Shown: in pieces, positions 43,146 to 51,899 of the stretch | How the letters are laid out: every line of letters starts with the position of its first letter | Position numbering within the stretch: the first letter of the stretch is position 1 | Assembly: GCF_015840335.1 (NCBI RefSeq) | Contig: NZ_CP060395.1 | Coordinates: 1,488,001-1,552,000 of the forward strand | Origin: Synechococcus sp. CBW1108 | Lineage (GTDB): Bacteria; Cyanobacteriota; Cyanobacteriia; PCC-6307; Cyanobiaceae | Direction of reading: 5' to 3' | Length of the DNA: 64,000 nucleotides | Notes under the pieces: generated by a model | What the model saw: the letters and a program-made list of their open reading frames with translations, nothing else | Told to the model about the DNA's origin: nothing | Database searches by the model: none | Position numbers and translations under genes: made by a program

Positions 43146-43212
43146 TCAGCTGTTGGCCGCCAGCCAGGCGGATAGGTCGGCTGGGCCCTGGAAGTCGAGC
43201 AGGGCAACTCCT
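43146..43212 (-). pseudogene. 3' end of a DUF4351 gene, cut off by introns 2 and 3
   Basis: Reads A-L-L-D-F-Q-G-P-A-D-L-S-A-W-L-A-A-N-S-stop. Its upstream part resumes at 46963 beyond the tandem introns. The 26-bp spacer before the intron differs at two positions from that of intron 1. Confidence 0.8.
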
Positions 43213-43234
43213 GCGGAGAAGGCTTCGCCTACTT

Positions 43235-45097
43235 GTGCCACGAGTCAAATGTTCTTTATGAGCACTGACGCAACTACATCGAGGATGGGAGTGTGGCCTC
43301 CCGGAGCCGGCCTGCAGGGGCAGGCTCCAAACCACCCCATGCTGCTGTGGTTAAGAGCTGCGGTAGTGAGCGATGGGGAAAAGGCGGCCTCGAGCTGCCA
43401 GGTGAGTGATGGGAAGATGAGCAACAGCGAATCGCCGCTGACGCATCGAAAAGTCTTCCAGATGCTGTCAAAACGGGTGCAGGTAGGCGGCACCCGGATC
43501 AGTGTGGACGTTACCTGCTTACGGTCCACGCGGCAGCCGGTGTTCAGGCGACATGAGCCCATCACAGGCCTCGATGTGGAACGTGGGAACCTGTCATGGG
43601 GTGTAAAGGGAAAGCCACAAGTGGCCACAACCACGAGGGCGAATACCAAGACCCATGCCAGGGGCGGATCAGCCCGTAGTAGTGATGAAGGAGCTGTAAT
43701 GGCTCTGGAGCAAAGGGGCTGTGTTATCCCGTCCGGATCAACTCAACAACTGCCATTGGCAGGAGGAAGGAGATGAGCCCGGACAAGCCGCTACCGATCA
43801 CCAAGGCGATGGTCTGGAAGGCCTATCAGCAGGTGAAACGGAACGGGAATGCGGCCGGCGTGGATGGTCAGAGCCTGGATGACTTCGCTAAGGATCTGGA
43901 GAACAATCTCTATAGGCTATGGAATCGGATGGCATCCGGGAGTTACTTCCCGCCGCCGGTTCGGCGTGTTGAGATTCCCAAATCCAACGGCGGAGTTCGC
44001 CCTCTGGGCATTCCGACGGTGGCTGATCGCATCGCGCAGATGGTGGTCAAGCAGATGCTGGAGCCCCAGTTGGAGCCGATCTTCGATCAGGACTCCTACG
44101 GCTACAGACCGGGCAAGTCGGCCCACCAGGCTGTGGAGAGCTGCCGTAAGCGCTGCTGGAAGTACGACTGGGTTGTGGATCTTGATATCAAGGGGTTTTT
44201 CGATTCAATCGATCATGACCTCCTGATGCGGGCCATCCAGTTCCATACGTCCGAGCGCTGGGTTGTTCTGTATCTGCGGCGCTGGTTGGAGGCTCCGGTG
44301 GAATTGCCGGATGGGTCCCTTCAGCCCCGGACCAGTGGCACGCCTCAAGGTGGTGTCATTAGCCCCCTACTGGCCAATCTGTTTCTGCACTACACGTTCG
44401 ACAAATGGATGCGGCGGAGTTTTCCCCGCGTCCCGTTTGAGCGTTATGCAGACGATGTGATCTGTCACTGTCACTGCCGAGCTGAGGCTGAACGGCTCAT
44501 GGATGCCTTGCAGGAGCGATTTACCTCCTGCGGGTTACAGCTGCATCCTGAGAAGACCAAAGTGGTCTATTGCAAGGATAGCAGCCGCCGTGGTCAGTTC
44601 GATCAGATCCAGTTCACGTTTCTCGGCTTTTGCTTCCGACCACGTATGGCCAGGAACCGCTATGGGGAGATCTTCACGAGCTTCCTCCCGGCGGTGAGTC
44701 CGCAGGCGCTTAAGCGCATGCGAGAGAGGATCAGGAAAATGCATCTGCGTAGGCGGATGTTTTTGCCTTTGGAGGAGATCGCCCGGCTCCTGAATCCGAT
44801 CCTGCGGGGTTGGATTCAGTATTACGGACGTTTTTATCCAACCGAACTGAGGGCCAAGCTATTTGGCTATCTCAATGAGCACCTAAGCGCATGGCTGCGT
44901 CAGAAACACAGCCGGTTGTTGCGGCATGACCGCCGCAGCCGGCAAGTACTGGCGAGGATCGCTCAGGAGAGGCGGGATCTTTTTGCTCACTGGCGTGGTG
45001 TTGGTGTTGCGGCTGGATGACAGGAGCCGGATGACGCGAGAGTGTCACGTCCGGATCTGTGGGGGCCTCGGGGGGAAGTTCCCCGGGGCTACCCGGC
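43235..45097 (+). mobile_element. Group II intron, copy 2 (tandem with copy 3)
   Basis: By eye identical to copy 1 from GTGCCACGAGTC to the domain VI end. Its 3' end is followed, after only TT, by the 5' end of copy 3. The tandem period is exactly 1,865 bp. Confidence 0.88.
43773..45020 (+). CDS. Group II intron reverse transcriptase/maturase, copy 2
   Basis: 415 residues, identical to the 31025 protein, with Y-A-D-D and maturase domains intact and no endonuclease domain. The same AGGAGGAAGGAG ribosome site precedes it. Confidence 0.95.
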   Translation: MSPDKPLPITKAMVWKAYQQVKRNGNAAGVDGQSLDDFAKDLENNLYRLWNRMASGSYFPPPVRRVEIPKSNGGVRPLGIPTVADRIAQMVVKQMLEPQLEPIFDQDSYGYRPGKSAHQAVESCRKRCWKYDWVVDLDIKGFFDSIDHDLLMRAIQFHTSERWVVLYLRRWLEAPVELPDGSLQPRTSGTPQGGVISPLLANLFLHYTFDKWMRRSFPRVPFERYADDVICHCHCRAEAERLMDALQERFTSCGLQLHPEKTKVVYCKDSSRRGQFDQIQFTFLGFCFRPRMARNRYGEIFTSFLPAVSPQALKRMRERIRKMHLRRRMFLPLEEIARLLNPILRGWIQYYGRFYPTELRAKLFGYLNEHLSAWLRQKHSRLLRHDRRSRQVLARIAQERRDLFAHWRGVGVAAG

Positions 45098-45099
45098 TT

Positions 45100-46962
45100 G
45101 TGCCACGAGTCAAATGTTCTTTATGAGCACTGACGCAACTACATCGAGGATGGGAGTGTGGCCTCCCGGAGCCGGCCTGCAGGGGCAGGCTCCAAACCAC
45201 CCCATGCTGCTGTGGTTAAGAGCTGCGGTAGTGAGCGATGGGGAAAAGGCGGCCTCGAGCTGCCAGGTGAGTGATGGGAAGATGAGCAACAGCGAATCGC
45301 CGCTGACGCATCGAAAAGTCTTCCAGATGCTGTCAAAACGGGTGCAGGTAGGCGGCACCCGGATCAGTGTGGACGTTACCTGCTTACGGTCCACGCGGCA
45401 GCCGGTGTTCAGGCGACATGAGCCCATCACAGGCCTCGATGTGGAACGTGGGAACCTGTCATGGGGTGTAAAGGGAAAGCCACAAGTGGCCACAACCACG
45501 AGGGCGAATACCAAGACCCATGCCAGGGGCGGATCAGCCCGTAGTAGTGATGAAGGAGCTGTAATGGCTCTGGAGCAAAGGGGCTGTGTTATCCCGTCCG
45601 GATCAACTCAACAACTGCCATTGGCAGGAGGAAGGAGATGAGCCCGGACAAGCCGCTACCGATCACCAAGGCGATGGTCTGGAAGGCCTATCAGCAGGTG
45701 AAACGGAACGGGAATGCGGCCGGCGTGGATGGTCAGAGCCTGGATGACTTCGCTAAGGATCTGGAGAACAATCTCTATAGGCTATGGAATCGGATGGCAT
45801 CCGGGAGTTACTTCCCGCCGCCGGTTCGGCGTGTTGAGATTCCCAAATCCAACGGCGGAGTTCGCCCTCTGGGCATTCCGACGGTGGCTGATCGCATCGC
45901 GCAGATGGTGGTCAAGCAGATGCTGGAGCCCCAGTTGGAGCCGATCTTCGATCAGGACTCCTACGGCTACAGACCGGGCAAGTCGGCCCACCAGGCTGTG
46001 GAGAGCTGCCGTAAGCGCTGCTGGAAGTACGACTGGGTTGTGGATCTTGATATCAAGGGGTTTTTCGATTCAATCGATCATGACCTCCTGATGCGGGCCA
46101 TCCAGTTCCATACGTCCGAGCGCTGGGTTGTTCTGTATCTGCGGCGCTGGTTGGAGGCTCCGGTGGAATTGCCGGATGGGTCCCTTCAGCCCCGGACCAG
46201 TGGCACGCCTCAAGGTGGTGTCATTAGCCCCCTACTGGCCAATCTGTTTCTGCACTACACGTTCGACAAATGGATGCGGCGGAGTTTTCCCCGCGTCCCG
46301 TTTGAGCGTTATGCAGACGATGTGATCTGTCACTGTCACTGCCGAGCTGAGGCTGAACGGCTCATGGATGCCTTGCAGGAGCGATTTACCTCCTGCGGGT
46401 TACAGCTGCATCCTGAGAAGACCAAAGTGGTCTATTGCAAGGATAGCAGCCGCCGTGGTCAGTTCGATCAGATCCAGTTCACGTTTCTCGGCTTTTGCTT
46501 CCGACCACGTATGGCCAGGAACCGCTATGGGGAGATCTTCACGAGCTTCCTCCCGGCGGTGAGTCCGCAGGCGCTTAAGCGCATGCGAGAGAGGATCAGG
46601 AAAATGCATCTGCGTAGGCGGATGTTTTTGCCTTTGGAGGAGATCGCCCGGCTCCTGAATCCGATCCTGCGGGGTTGGATTCAGTATTACGGACGTTTTT
46701 ATCCAACCGAACTGAGGGCCAAGCTATTTGGCTATCTCAATGAGCACCTAAGCGCATGGCTGCGTCAGAAACACAGCCGGTTGTTGCGGCATGACCGCCG
46801 CAGCCGGCAAGTACTGGCGAGGATCGCTCAGGAGAGGCGGGATCTTTTTGCTCACTGGCGTGGTGTTGGTGTTGCGGCTGGATGACAGGAGCCGGATGAC
46901 GCGAGAGTGTCACGTCCGGATCTGTGGGGGCCTCGGGGGGAAGTTCCCCGGGGCTACCCGGC
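45100..46962 (+). mobile_element. Group II intron, copy 3 (tandem with copy 2)
   Basis: Third copy with the same ends. Its 5' exon is the 3' terminus of copy 2 (CCCGGCTT), whereas copies 1 and 2 have GCCTACTT. Its 3' exon is DUF4351 sequence (TGCCAGGGCTTCCAACTGC), matching the exon of copy 1. Confidence 0.88.
45638..46885 (+). CDS. Group II intron reverse transcriptase/maturase, copy 3
   Basis: 415 residues, identical to copies 1 and 2. Three uninterrupted identical genes point to recent spread and possible ongoing activity. Confidence 0.95.
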   Translation: MSPDKPLPITKAMVWKAYQQVKRNGNAAGVDGQSLDDFAKDLENNLYRLWNRMASGSYFPPPVRRVEIPKSNGGVRPLGIPTVADRIAQMVVKQMLEPQLEPIFDQDSYGYRPGKSAHQAVESCRKRCWKYDWVVDLDIKGFFDSIDHDLLMRAIQFHTSERWVVLYLRRWLEAPVELPDGSLQPRTSGTPQGGVISPLLANLFLHYTFDKWMRRSFPRVPFERYADDVICHCHCRAEAERLMDALQERFTSCGLQLHPEKTKVVYCKDSSRRGQFDQIQFTFLGFCFRPRMARNRYGEIFTSFLPAVSPQALKRMRERIRKMHLRRRMFLPLEEIARLLNPILRGWIQYYGRFYPTELRAKLFGYLNEHLSAWLRQKHSRLLRHDRRSRQVLARIAQERRDLFAHWRGVGVAAG

Positions 46963-47690
46963 TGCCAGGGCTTCCAACTGCTCCACTGGTAGGGCCCGGA
47001 TCTGGGCGGTGGTGGCTTCGCTCAAGGGGCCGCAGCGGCGGTTGAGTTAGCGGATGGTCATCTTGGCGGCTTCGCGGGCTTTGCCCAGCCCGAAAATCTC
47101 TCGGTAGGCGACGCTCTGGGTGAAGTCTTCAACGGTGAGGCCAGTCATGGTGCAGATCTCCTGCAGGGGGCGATCGTTGAACCGTTTCAACAGAAAGGTG
47201 GGGATCAGCGTGAGCAGCTCAGCACTGTCCACGCTTGGACTGGCTGCTTCCGAGCGCACCAGCAGTGCCAGCAGGCGATGGAATTTGGATGCCCCCGCCC
47301 GCCAGCGCTCTGGCAGCAGCTCTACCCACTGCACCCGGCAAGCCAGAAATTCGGCCACCACCTGCCAGGCGTAGATGCTGGGCTCTTGCTGCAGAAGCCG
47401 CGCTGATTCGGCATAAAGGCGCCGGAGAAAACCGGGATCCGGCCCCATCTGGGCTTCCAGGATCAGGGCTGGCAGCTCGGGGCGCTCTTTTAATGCAGGT
47501 GCTGAAAACCGGTAGCCACCGGCATCAGCGAGCCGTGCATCCAGTAGAAGAGCTTGTCGGAGAGCACCCGCTCGTTTGGGCTGCAGCTCGTGCAGGGCTT
47601 GGAGGGATTGGGACCTCTTTGGGGGTTGGAGGCAGAGCGGTTTGTTCGGGCTGGGCAGCCTGGCGGCTCAGGGGGAAGTCCCACCAATGC
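46963..47690 (-). pseudogene. DUF2887/DUF4351 gene interrupted by introns 2/3, with a nonsense codon
   Basis: The body reads L-I-L-E-A-Q-M-G-P-D-P-G-F, YAESARLLQQEPSIYAWQVV, VQWVELLPERWRAGASKFHR, DRPLQEICTMTGLTVEDFTQ, then M-T-I-R-stop. A TAA stands where relatives have Gln (R-Q-L-N-R-R), and L-N-R-R-C-G-P-L-S-E-A-T-T follows until the intron. Upstream, LSDKLFYWMHGSLMP and G-G-Y-R-F-S-A-P-A-L-K-E lie in different frames, marking deletions. It is a relative of the 32350 copy. Confidence 0.8.
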
Positions 47691-47712
47691 ATATAGGCCT
47701 TGTTATGTAGCG

Positions 47713-47889
47713 TCAGATCGTCAGATCTCTGATGATCTTTTTAGCAAGAATTTCGTTGATCTCGCGATGCCTCGGCACAGGCTGGGTGCGCCCAGTTTGG
47801 GGTTGGTGAAAGATGTCGTGTCGCGCTCCATGGCGCAGGAGAACACATCCGGCTTGCTCTAGCTCTCTGATCAGATCGGACCGCTTCAA
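47713..47889 (-). CDS. hicA: HicA mRNA interferase toxin
   Basis: 58 residues, TTG start at 47889 overlapping the hicB stop (TTGA): K-R-S-D-L-I-R-E-L-E-Q-A-G-C-V-L-L-R-H-G, then A-R-H-D-I-F-H-Q-P, P-V-P-R-H-R-E-I-N-E-I-L-A-K-K-I-I-R-D-L. This is the complete double-stranded-RNA-binding-like HicA fold; His in G-A-R-H-D-I-F corresponds to the catalytic histidine and P-R-H is the conserved strand motif. The length is normal for HicA. The order here is hicB then hicA. Confidence 0.85.
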   Translation of the reverse strand: MKRSDLIRELEQAGCVLLRHGARHDIFHQPQTGRTQPVPRHREINEILAKKIIRDLTI

Positions 47890-48128
47890 GCGACAACAAG
47901 CTCACCAACCTTGCGAATTCCGGGCAAGTCATCTTTAGAGAATTCGTGATACAAGTCAAGCAGTTGATCTTTCAAGTCCTCGAGATCATCACCCTGCGTC
48001 CAATGGGCAGGGTAAGCATTTAGGTAGCCGAGGAAGCGGCCATCTGATTCGCGCCAGTAAGTAAACGATTCGCTTGCGGGCTTGCTTTCAGAACTGCTTT
48101 GTGAATTGTTGTTGGCAGGCGTCATCAT
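47886..48128 (-). CDS. hicB: HicB-family antitoxin
   Basis: 80 residues, with a Ser/Asn-rich start and then FTYWRESDGRFLGYLNAYPA, H-W-T-Q-G-D-D-L-E-D-L-K-D-Q-L-L-D-L. This is the partial RNase-H-like HicB fold (Y.E.DG.F.G....P....G...EE). No C-terminal HTH is visible, so DNA binding may be by another route. AGGAG lies about 11 nt before the ATG at 48128. It neutralises the HicA encoded 4 nt into its stop. Confidence 0.85.
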   Translation of the reverse strand: MMTPANNNSQSSSESKPASESFTYWRESDGRFLGYLNAYPAHWTQGDDLEDLKDQLLDLYHEFSKDDLPGIRKVGELVVA

Positions 48129-48218
48129 GCTCTGAAGCTCCTTTTATTACTGAATTGTAGCCCCAGGAAAACTTGGCTGCACTGCCCATTGGGGCGTTCG
48201 GACTGGGCGCCTGGTGGC

Positions 48219-48620
48219 TCAGGTATTGGTGGCCAGCCAGGCCGCCAGGTCTGCCGGGCCCTGGAAGTCGAGCAGGGCGTCCGCCAGGGCTTCCAGCTTC
48301 TCCACTGGAAGGGCCTGGATCTGGGCGATGGTGGCTTCGCTCAAGGGGCCGCAGCGGCGGTTGAGTTGGCGGAGAGTCATCTTGGCGGCTTCGCGGGCTT
48401 CGCCCTCCTGGAGCCCCTCTTGGCGGCCTTTGGCTTCGCCCTCCTGGCGACCCTTAGCAAGCCAGTCCTGTACCGCCCGGGTGTGGCGGATCTCCTCAAT
48501 GGGAATGCCGGCAATCACCATGATTTGCTCCGCACTGAAGTAAGGAAACCGTTGAACCAGCATAGGCAGCACAACCGTGTCCAGATCAGGGCGGCTGGCC
48601 AGGATCTGCTGCCTGCTGGG
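48219..48620 (-). pseudogene. 3' half of a DUF2887/DUF4351 gene
   Basis: Reads R-Q-Q-I-L-A-S-R-P-D-L-D-T-V, VLPMLVQRFPYFSAEQIMVI, AGIPIEEIRHTRAVQDWLAK, an E-G-x-K-G-R linker and a full DUF4351 end (A-A-W-L-A-T-N-T). The 5' half is replaced at about 48605-48620 by the end of a vapC gene. An internal start could express only the linker and DUF4351 domain. Confidence 0.8.
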
Positions 48621-48623
48621 GGC

Positions 48624-49097
48624 TCAGCTGCGTTGCACCAGCTCGGCATCCGCGAGGCAACCAAGGGAAGCCGCTGCCTTGGCCAATTGTTTGTCTGCTG
48701 TGATTAAAAGTGCGTCATGTTTGAGCGCCAGAGCAAGGAAACTAGCGTCATACACACTTAGAGAAAGGGCTATAGCCTGCTCCAGCGCTGCTAAAGCCAG
48801 TTCGCTGGCGCTGGTGGGCCGAAGCGGCAGCTGCAGCAGATCCGCAAGCAGAGCACGGCATTCATCCAAGCTGAGTAGCTGGCGCTGCACCTGTTTCAAC
48901 AGCACAGAAGCGCACTCAAGCAGGCAGAGATCGGGAATCAACAGCAAGGCATCGCCACTGCACCCCCGTTGCATGGCGAGCTCCAATGAGGGGGGCAATG
49001 GTCCATCGGCCAGATAAAACCTCAGCAGGGCAGAGGTATCCAGTACAAAAGCGTCGGGTTGGATCTGTGCTGAGGCTGTCTGAGCTGATGCCGTCAT
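48624..49097 (-). CDS. PIN-domain RNase toxin (VapC)
   Basis: 157 residues: D-A-F-V-L-D-T-S-A-L-L-R-F (Asp near 20), IPDLCLLECASVLLKQVQRQ (Glu near 60), L-S-V-Y-D-A-S-F-L-A-L-A (Asp near 116), L-I-T-A-D-K-Q-L-A (Asp near 134). It belongs to the group with a spaced N-terminus and is not close to the E-L-M-L-T-E subfamily. It follows the RHH antitoxin by 4 nt. Confidence 0.88.
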   Translation of the reverse strand: MTASAQTASAQIQPDAFVLDTSALLRFYLADGPLPPSLELAMQRGCSGDALLLIPDLCLLECASVLLKQVQRQLLSLDECRALLADLLQLPLRPTSASELALAALEQAIALSLSVYDASFLALALKHDALLITADKQLAKAAASLGCLADAELVQRS

Positions 49098-49101
49098 CGC
49101 T

Positions 49102-49332
49102 TCAGCGGCTGCGGTCGGCCTGAATGTCGGCAGCTAGATCTGGGAAATGGCGCCCAGCCAGCAGCGAACGCCATCGCCGGGCCCGCTCCACCCCACCCAC
49201 CTGGGCGTAGCGCACCTCCCGTTCAATGAGGAGCCGCACCTGCTCCTGCATGCTGCGGTGGTTGTTGGTGGCGAGCTGCCGCAGGCCCTCATAGGTCTGC
49301 TCCGACAACCCTCGCAAGCTGAGTGATGGCAT
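49102..49332 (-). CDS. FitA-like antitoxin (VapB)
   Basis: 76 residues from ATG 49332 (MPSLSLRGLSEQTYEGLRQL). A ribbon-helix-helix head is followed by H-R-S-M-Q-E-Q-V-R-L-L-I-E-R-E-V and a C-terminal arm ending I-Q-A-D-R-S-R. TGATCTCATTATGCC-like AT-rich sequence upstream may hold the promoter. Confidence 0.85.
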   Translation of the reverse strand: MPSLSLRGLSEQTYEGLRQLATNNHRSMQEQVRLLIEREVRYAQVGGVERARRWRSLLAGRHFPDLAADIQADRSR

Positions 49333-49618
49333 TTTACTTCGCTCCAACTGATCTCATTATGCCATCGCCAACTGCATGGTGAAGTTGGAGCTCCGTTGGC
49401 GGGGGTGAACAGAAACTCGCAGTACAGGCTGTAAAGAAGGCCGGACGGTGCTTTCAGGAGTGGGCGGCCAGTCAGGCGGCTTTCGGGGGTGTAGATGCGG
49501 ATGGGGAGGGGGCTGCTGACACCAGATGTGTCGTGCTCCTGTCATGGCCTGGGCAACCATCAAGTCTTGGCCCAGCCGCTGATCCAACTGGAAGGCCAGT
49601 CGCCACCAAACTCGGGGC

Positions 49619-50135
49619 ATGATTTGCTCCGCACTGAAGTCCGGGGGGAAACCGTTGAGCCACCATAGGGAGCACAATCGTTTTCAGATCAGGGCGGCTG
49701 GCCACAATCTGCCGACTGCTGGCGGCCAGCTCGCTTTCGGGACGCACCGGCAGTGTGAGCAAGTTGAGCAGGGGGTCGAGCTCTGGCTGCTTGCTCAGCT
49801 CCCCCAGGCTGATCCAGTGCACCTCCCCCAGAAACACCCGCAGGTGGCGTGATCACCACCACTTCCAGATGCTCCACCTGTGGGTGCTTCTGAAGAAACC
49901 GACAGCTCTGCGCCGCCAGGCGGCGCTGGAAGCCTTGATCTGGGTGCATCTGCACTTTCAGCAGCACCACCGGAAACTCCGGGCTGCCGGTTTCGGCGCA
50001 GCCCGTGGTTTGGCGCGGCCACAAAACACCATCGAGGCCCAGCGCGTTGGCGGCGGCCGCTGAGCCCGGCAGCAGCTCACGGATCAGGTCGGGGGCACTT
50101 TGGAAGACGCGGTAATACCAGTGCTCGGTGTTCAC
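49619..50135 (-). pseudogene. DUF2887 gene with several deletions
   Basis: From GTG 50135 (V-N-T-E-H-W-Y-Y-R-V-F-Q) the frame jumps from A-N-A-L-G-L directly to D-G-V-L-W-P-R (about 24 residues lost), continues P-V-V-L-L-K-V-Q-M (Glu of E-x-Q replaced by Lys), LEVVVITP, and then loses another block before V-H-W-I-S-L-G-E-L-S-K. It ends in R-F-P-P-G after a further shift. No DUF4351 follows. The E-to-K change alone would abolish nuclease activity. Confidence 0.78.
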
Positions 50136-50297
50136 TGGCTGCGGGCGCTTGCTGGCGAAAAGGTAGACGCGGCTTGGGGTTGGGGCTGCAGCCCGTGAGG
50201 GGCTTGGTGGGTTTGGAGCCTCGTTAGCGGCAGGAGGCTGAGCGGTTTGTTCGGGCTGGGGCGCCTGGCGGCTCAGGGGGTAGTCCTTCTGATGCAC

Positions 50298-50567
50298 TCA
50301 AAGAAGAATCACAGGCTCACCGACTGCAGCTAGAAGACGCGCGGCCTCCTGGTCGAAGGTCACCAGTTGTTCGCTGCCTAGTTGGCGGCCTCCATAGGCA
50401 ATCACTCCATCAGCGAAGTCACCACCGGCGGCCAGGAGCTGCAGCCCGATGCCCACAGCTGAGCGATCCACCCGCCGCAGCACCCACACCAGTTCGCACA
50501 GCACCGGCAGTGGAACAGCCACCAACTCTGCCTGCACCAGCACGTTGGTGTCGGCGGTGATCTTCAC
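50298..50567 (-). pseudogene. VapC PIN toxin with two internal deletions
   Basis: From GTG 50567 (GTGA overlap with the AbrB stop) the protein reads V-K-I-T-A-D-T-N-V-L-V, then directly Q-A-E-L-V-A-V-P-L-P-V-L-C-E-L-V-W-V-L-R-R and A-G-G-D-F-A-D-G-V-I-A-Y, F-V-T/L-V-T-F-D-Q-E-A-A. All four acidic motifs survive. Compared with typical members, about 20 residues after D-T-N-V-L-V and about 25 after L-R-R are missing, so folding is doubtful. The deletions stay in frame. Confidence 0.65.
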
Positions 50568-50875
50568 AGGCTTGCGCTTCCTGATTTGCGCTCGCTGCTG
50601 GACAGCGCGGCCCAACCAGCCTCCATGGCCTCGTGCATCTCCTGCAAGCTGGCTCGATGCTTGCTGCGCCCGGCCAGTAGCCCGATGAAACCGTTGATCG
50701 TGCCGGTGGCCTGTTCGGCATGGAGCTCGAGCCGCCCACCGGGCAGCACCTCCACGTCAATCCGCTGGCCGGGCTCAACGCCGAGATGGGCAAGCAGCTC
50801 CTTGCGCAAGGTCACCTGGCCCTTGGTGGTGACCGTGAGGGTTGCACTGCCTGAACGTGCCGGTGGTAACCGCAT
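50564..50875 (-). CDS. AbrB-type antitoxin
   Basis: 103 residues from ATG 50875 (MRLPPARSGSATLTVTTKGQ). T-L-T-V-T-T-K-G-Q-V-T-L-R-K-E-L-L-A-H-L and G-V-E-P-G-Q-R-I-D-V-E-V-L-P-G-G form the swapped-hairpin AbrB DNA-binding fold; the C-terminal arm includes INGFIGLLAGRSKHRASLQE. In-frame codons upstream belong to a DUF2887 remnant (V-Q-D-G-L-A-E-G-R-Q-E-G), so the cassette sits inside that gene. Confidence 0.85.
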   Translation of the reverse strand: MRLPPARSGSATLTVTTKGQVTLRKELLAHLGVEPGQRIDVEVLPGGRLELHAEQATGTINGFIGLLAGRSKHRASLQEMHEAMEAGWAALSSSERKSGSASL

Positions 50876-50879
50876 GGCC

Positions 50880-51300
50880 GAAGCAGGAGCTGAGCCCAGT
50901 GTAAGGCGGTTCCGCCTTGTGCGACCAGCTCCAGCGACAAGGGCCGGTTCGCCTTCCTGGCGCCCCTCCGCAAGCCCGTCCTGCACCGCCCTGGTAAGAA
51001 AGATTTCTTCTCAGAGAATGCGGGCGATCTCCATGATTTGCTGCTCGGTGAGTTCAGGAAAACGTTGCACCAGATAGGCGGTACACCAGATAAGCGGTAC
51101 ACCAGATAAGCGGTAAAACCTTGTCTAGATCATGGCCGCACTGGCAGTATGAGCAGGTTCAGCAGGGGGTCGAGATCTGGCTGGCTCATATCCTCCAGGC
51201 TGATCCAGTGCACCTCCCCCAGAAACACCCGCAGGTGGCGTGATCACCACCACTTCCAGATGCGCCGCCAGGCGGGGCTTGATGCATCTGGAACCCCATT
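50880..51300 (-). pseudogene. DUF2887 remnant interrupted by the AbrB-VapC cassette
   Basis: Short pieces in changing frames: G-L-A-E-G-R-Q-E-G-E, a region corresponding to Q-R-F-P-E-L-T-E-Q-Q-I-M-E-I-A, expanded by a tandem repeat, then L-L-N-L-L-T/I-L and H-W-I-S-L-E-D near 51190, and L-E-V-V-V-I-T-P near 51245. It is heavily deleted. Confidence 0.65.
51068..51115. repeat. Three tandem 16-bp units
   Basis: CACCAGATAAGCGGTA occurs twice exactly, preceded by one copy with a single change (CACCAGATAGGCGGTA). It lies inside the DUF2887 remnant and shifts its frame (16 is not a multiple of 3). Confidence 0.9.
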
Positions 51301-51394
51301 GGCGGTTGGAGGCAGAGCGGTTTGTTCGGGCTGGGGCGCCTGGCGGCTCAGGGGGAAGCCAGCCGCCATGCCAATTTGGGCGCCTCCTTGAGTT

Positions 51395-51426
51395 TGTACA
51401 GCTGTACAGACTCCTGCTCAGTTGCA
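51395..51426 (-). promoter_or_regulatory. Bipartite palindromic leader element
   Basis: TGTACAGCTGTACA with a degenerate second half TGCTCAGTTGCA, upstream of the truncated DUF2887 remnant. Confidence 0.6.
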
Positions 51427-51439
51427 AAACAGAGGGGTC

Positions 51440-51610
51440 GTCTCAAGTGTTTCCCGCCAGCCAGGAGCTCAGGTCGGCCGGGCCTTGGAAGTCGAGCAGG
51501 TCCAGGATCTGGGCGGCGGTGGTTTCGCTCAAGGGGCCGCAGTGGCGGTTGGGTTGGCAGAGGGTGACCTTGGCGGCTTCGCGGGGGATGCCGGAATCAC
51601 TCACCACCGC
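51440..51610 (-). pseudogene. DUF4351 fragment (deleted form)
   Basis: L-R-Q-x-N-R-H-C-G-P-L-S-E-T-T-A-A-Q-I-L-D-L-L-D-F-Q-G-P-A-D-L-S-S-W-L can be read on the minus strand, with the same 45-bp loss as the 41308 fragment. Confidence 0.7.
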
Positions 51611-51647
51611 ACTGGCAGCGTGAGCAGCACCAAATCAGAACATCTAG

Positions 51648-51899
51648 TCAGAAATTCGCCTTAAGAGGGTAACGACCGGGGTGACGGATTGATTCTAACG
51701 AAAGATCAACGTCAAGATCAGGCCAGTGAAGATGTGAACTAGATGGCCGAACCACATTCAGAGCCTGATCGATCGTCGCCGATCTGAACCAAGGGAATTC
51801 AGAAAAGGGTAATGCCAGCTCTTCGTCGTCAACCAAAACCCAGAGGCAATGCCCTGAGATGTTGGTGACCTCAGCGTCCAAAGCGATCGTTCCAGGCAT
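51648..51899 (-). CDS. DUF2442-domain protein
   Basis: 83 residues from ATG 51899 (MPGTIALDAEVTNISGHCLW). VTNISGHCLWVLVDDEELAL, F-P-W-F-R-S-A-T-I-D-Q-A-L-N and LHWPDLDVDLSLESIRHPGR match DUF2442, a small fold often paired with DUF4160 in TA-like operons. Its start lies 29 nt inside the DUF4160 frame. The partner carries a nonsense codon but this gene is open. Confidence 0.82.
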   Translation of the reverse strand: MPGTIALDAEVTNISGHCLWVLVDDEELALPFSEFPWFRSATIDQALNVVRPSSSHLHWPDLDVDLSLESIRHPGRYPLKANF

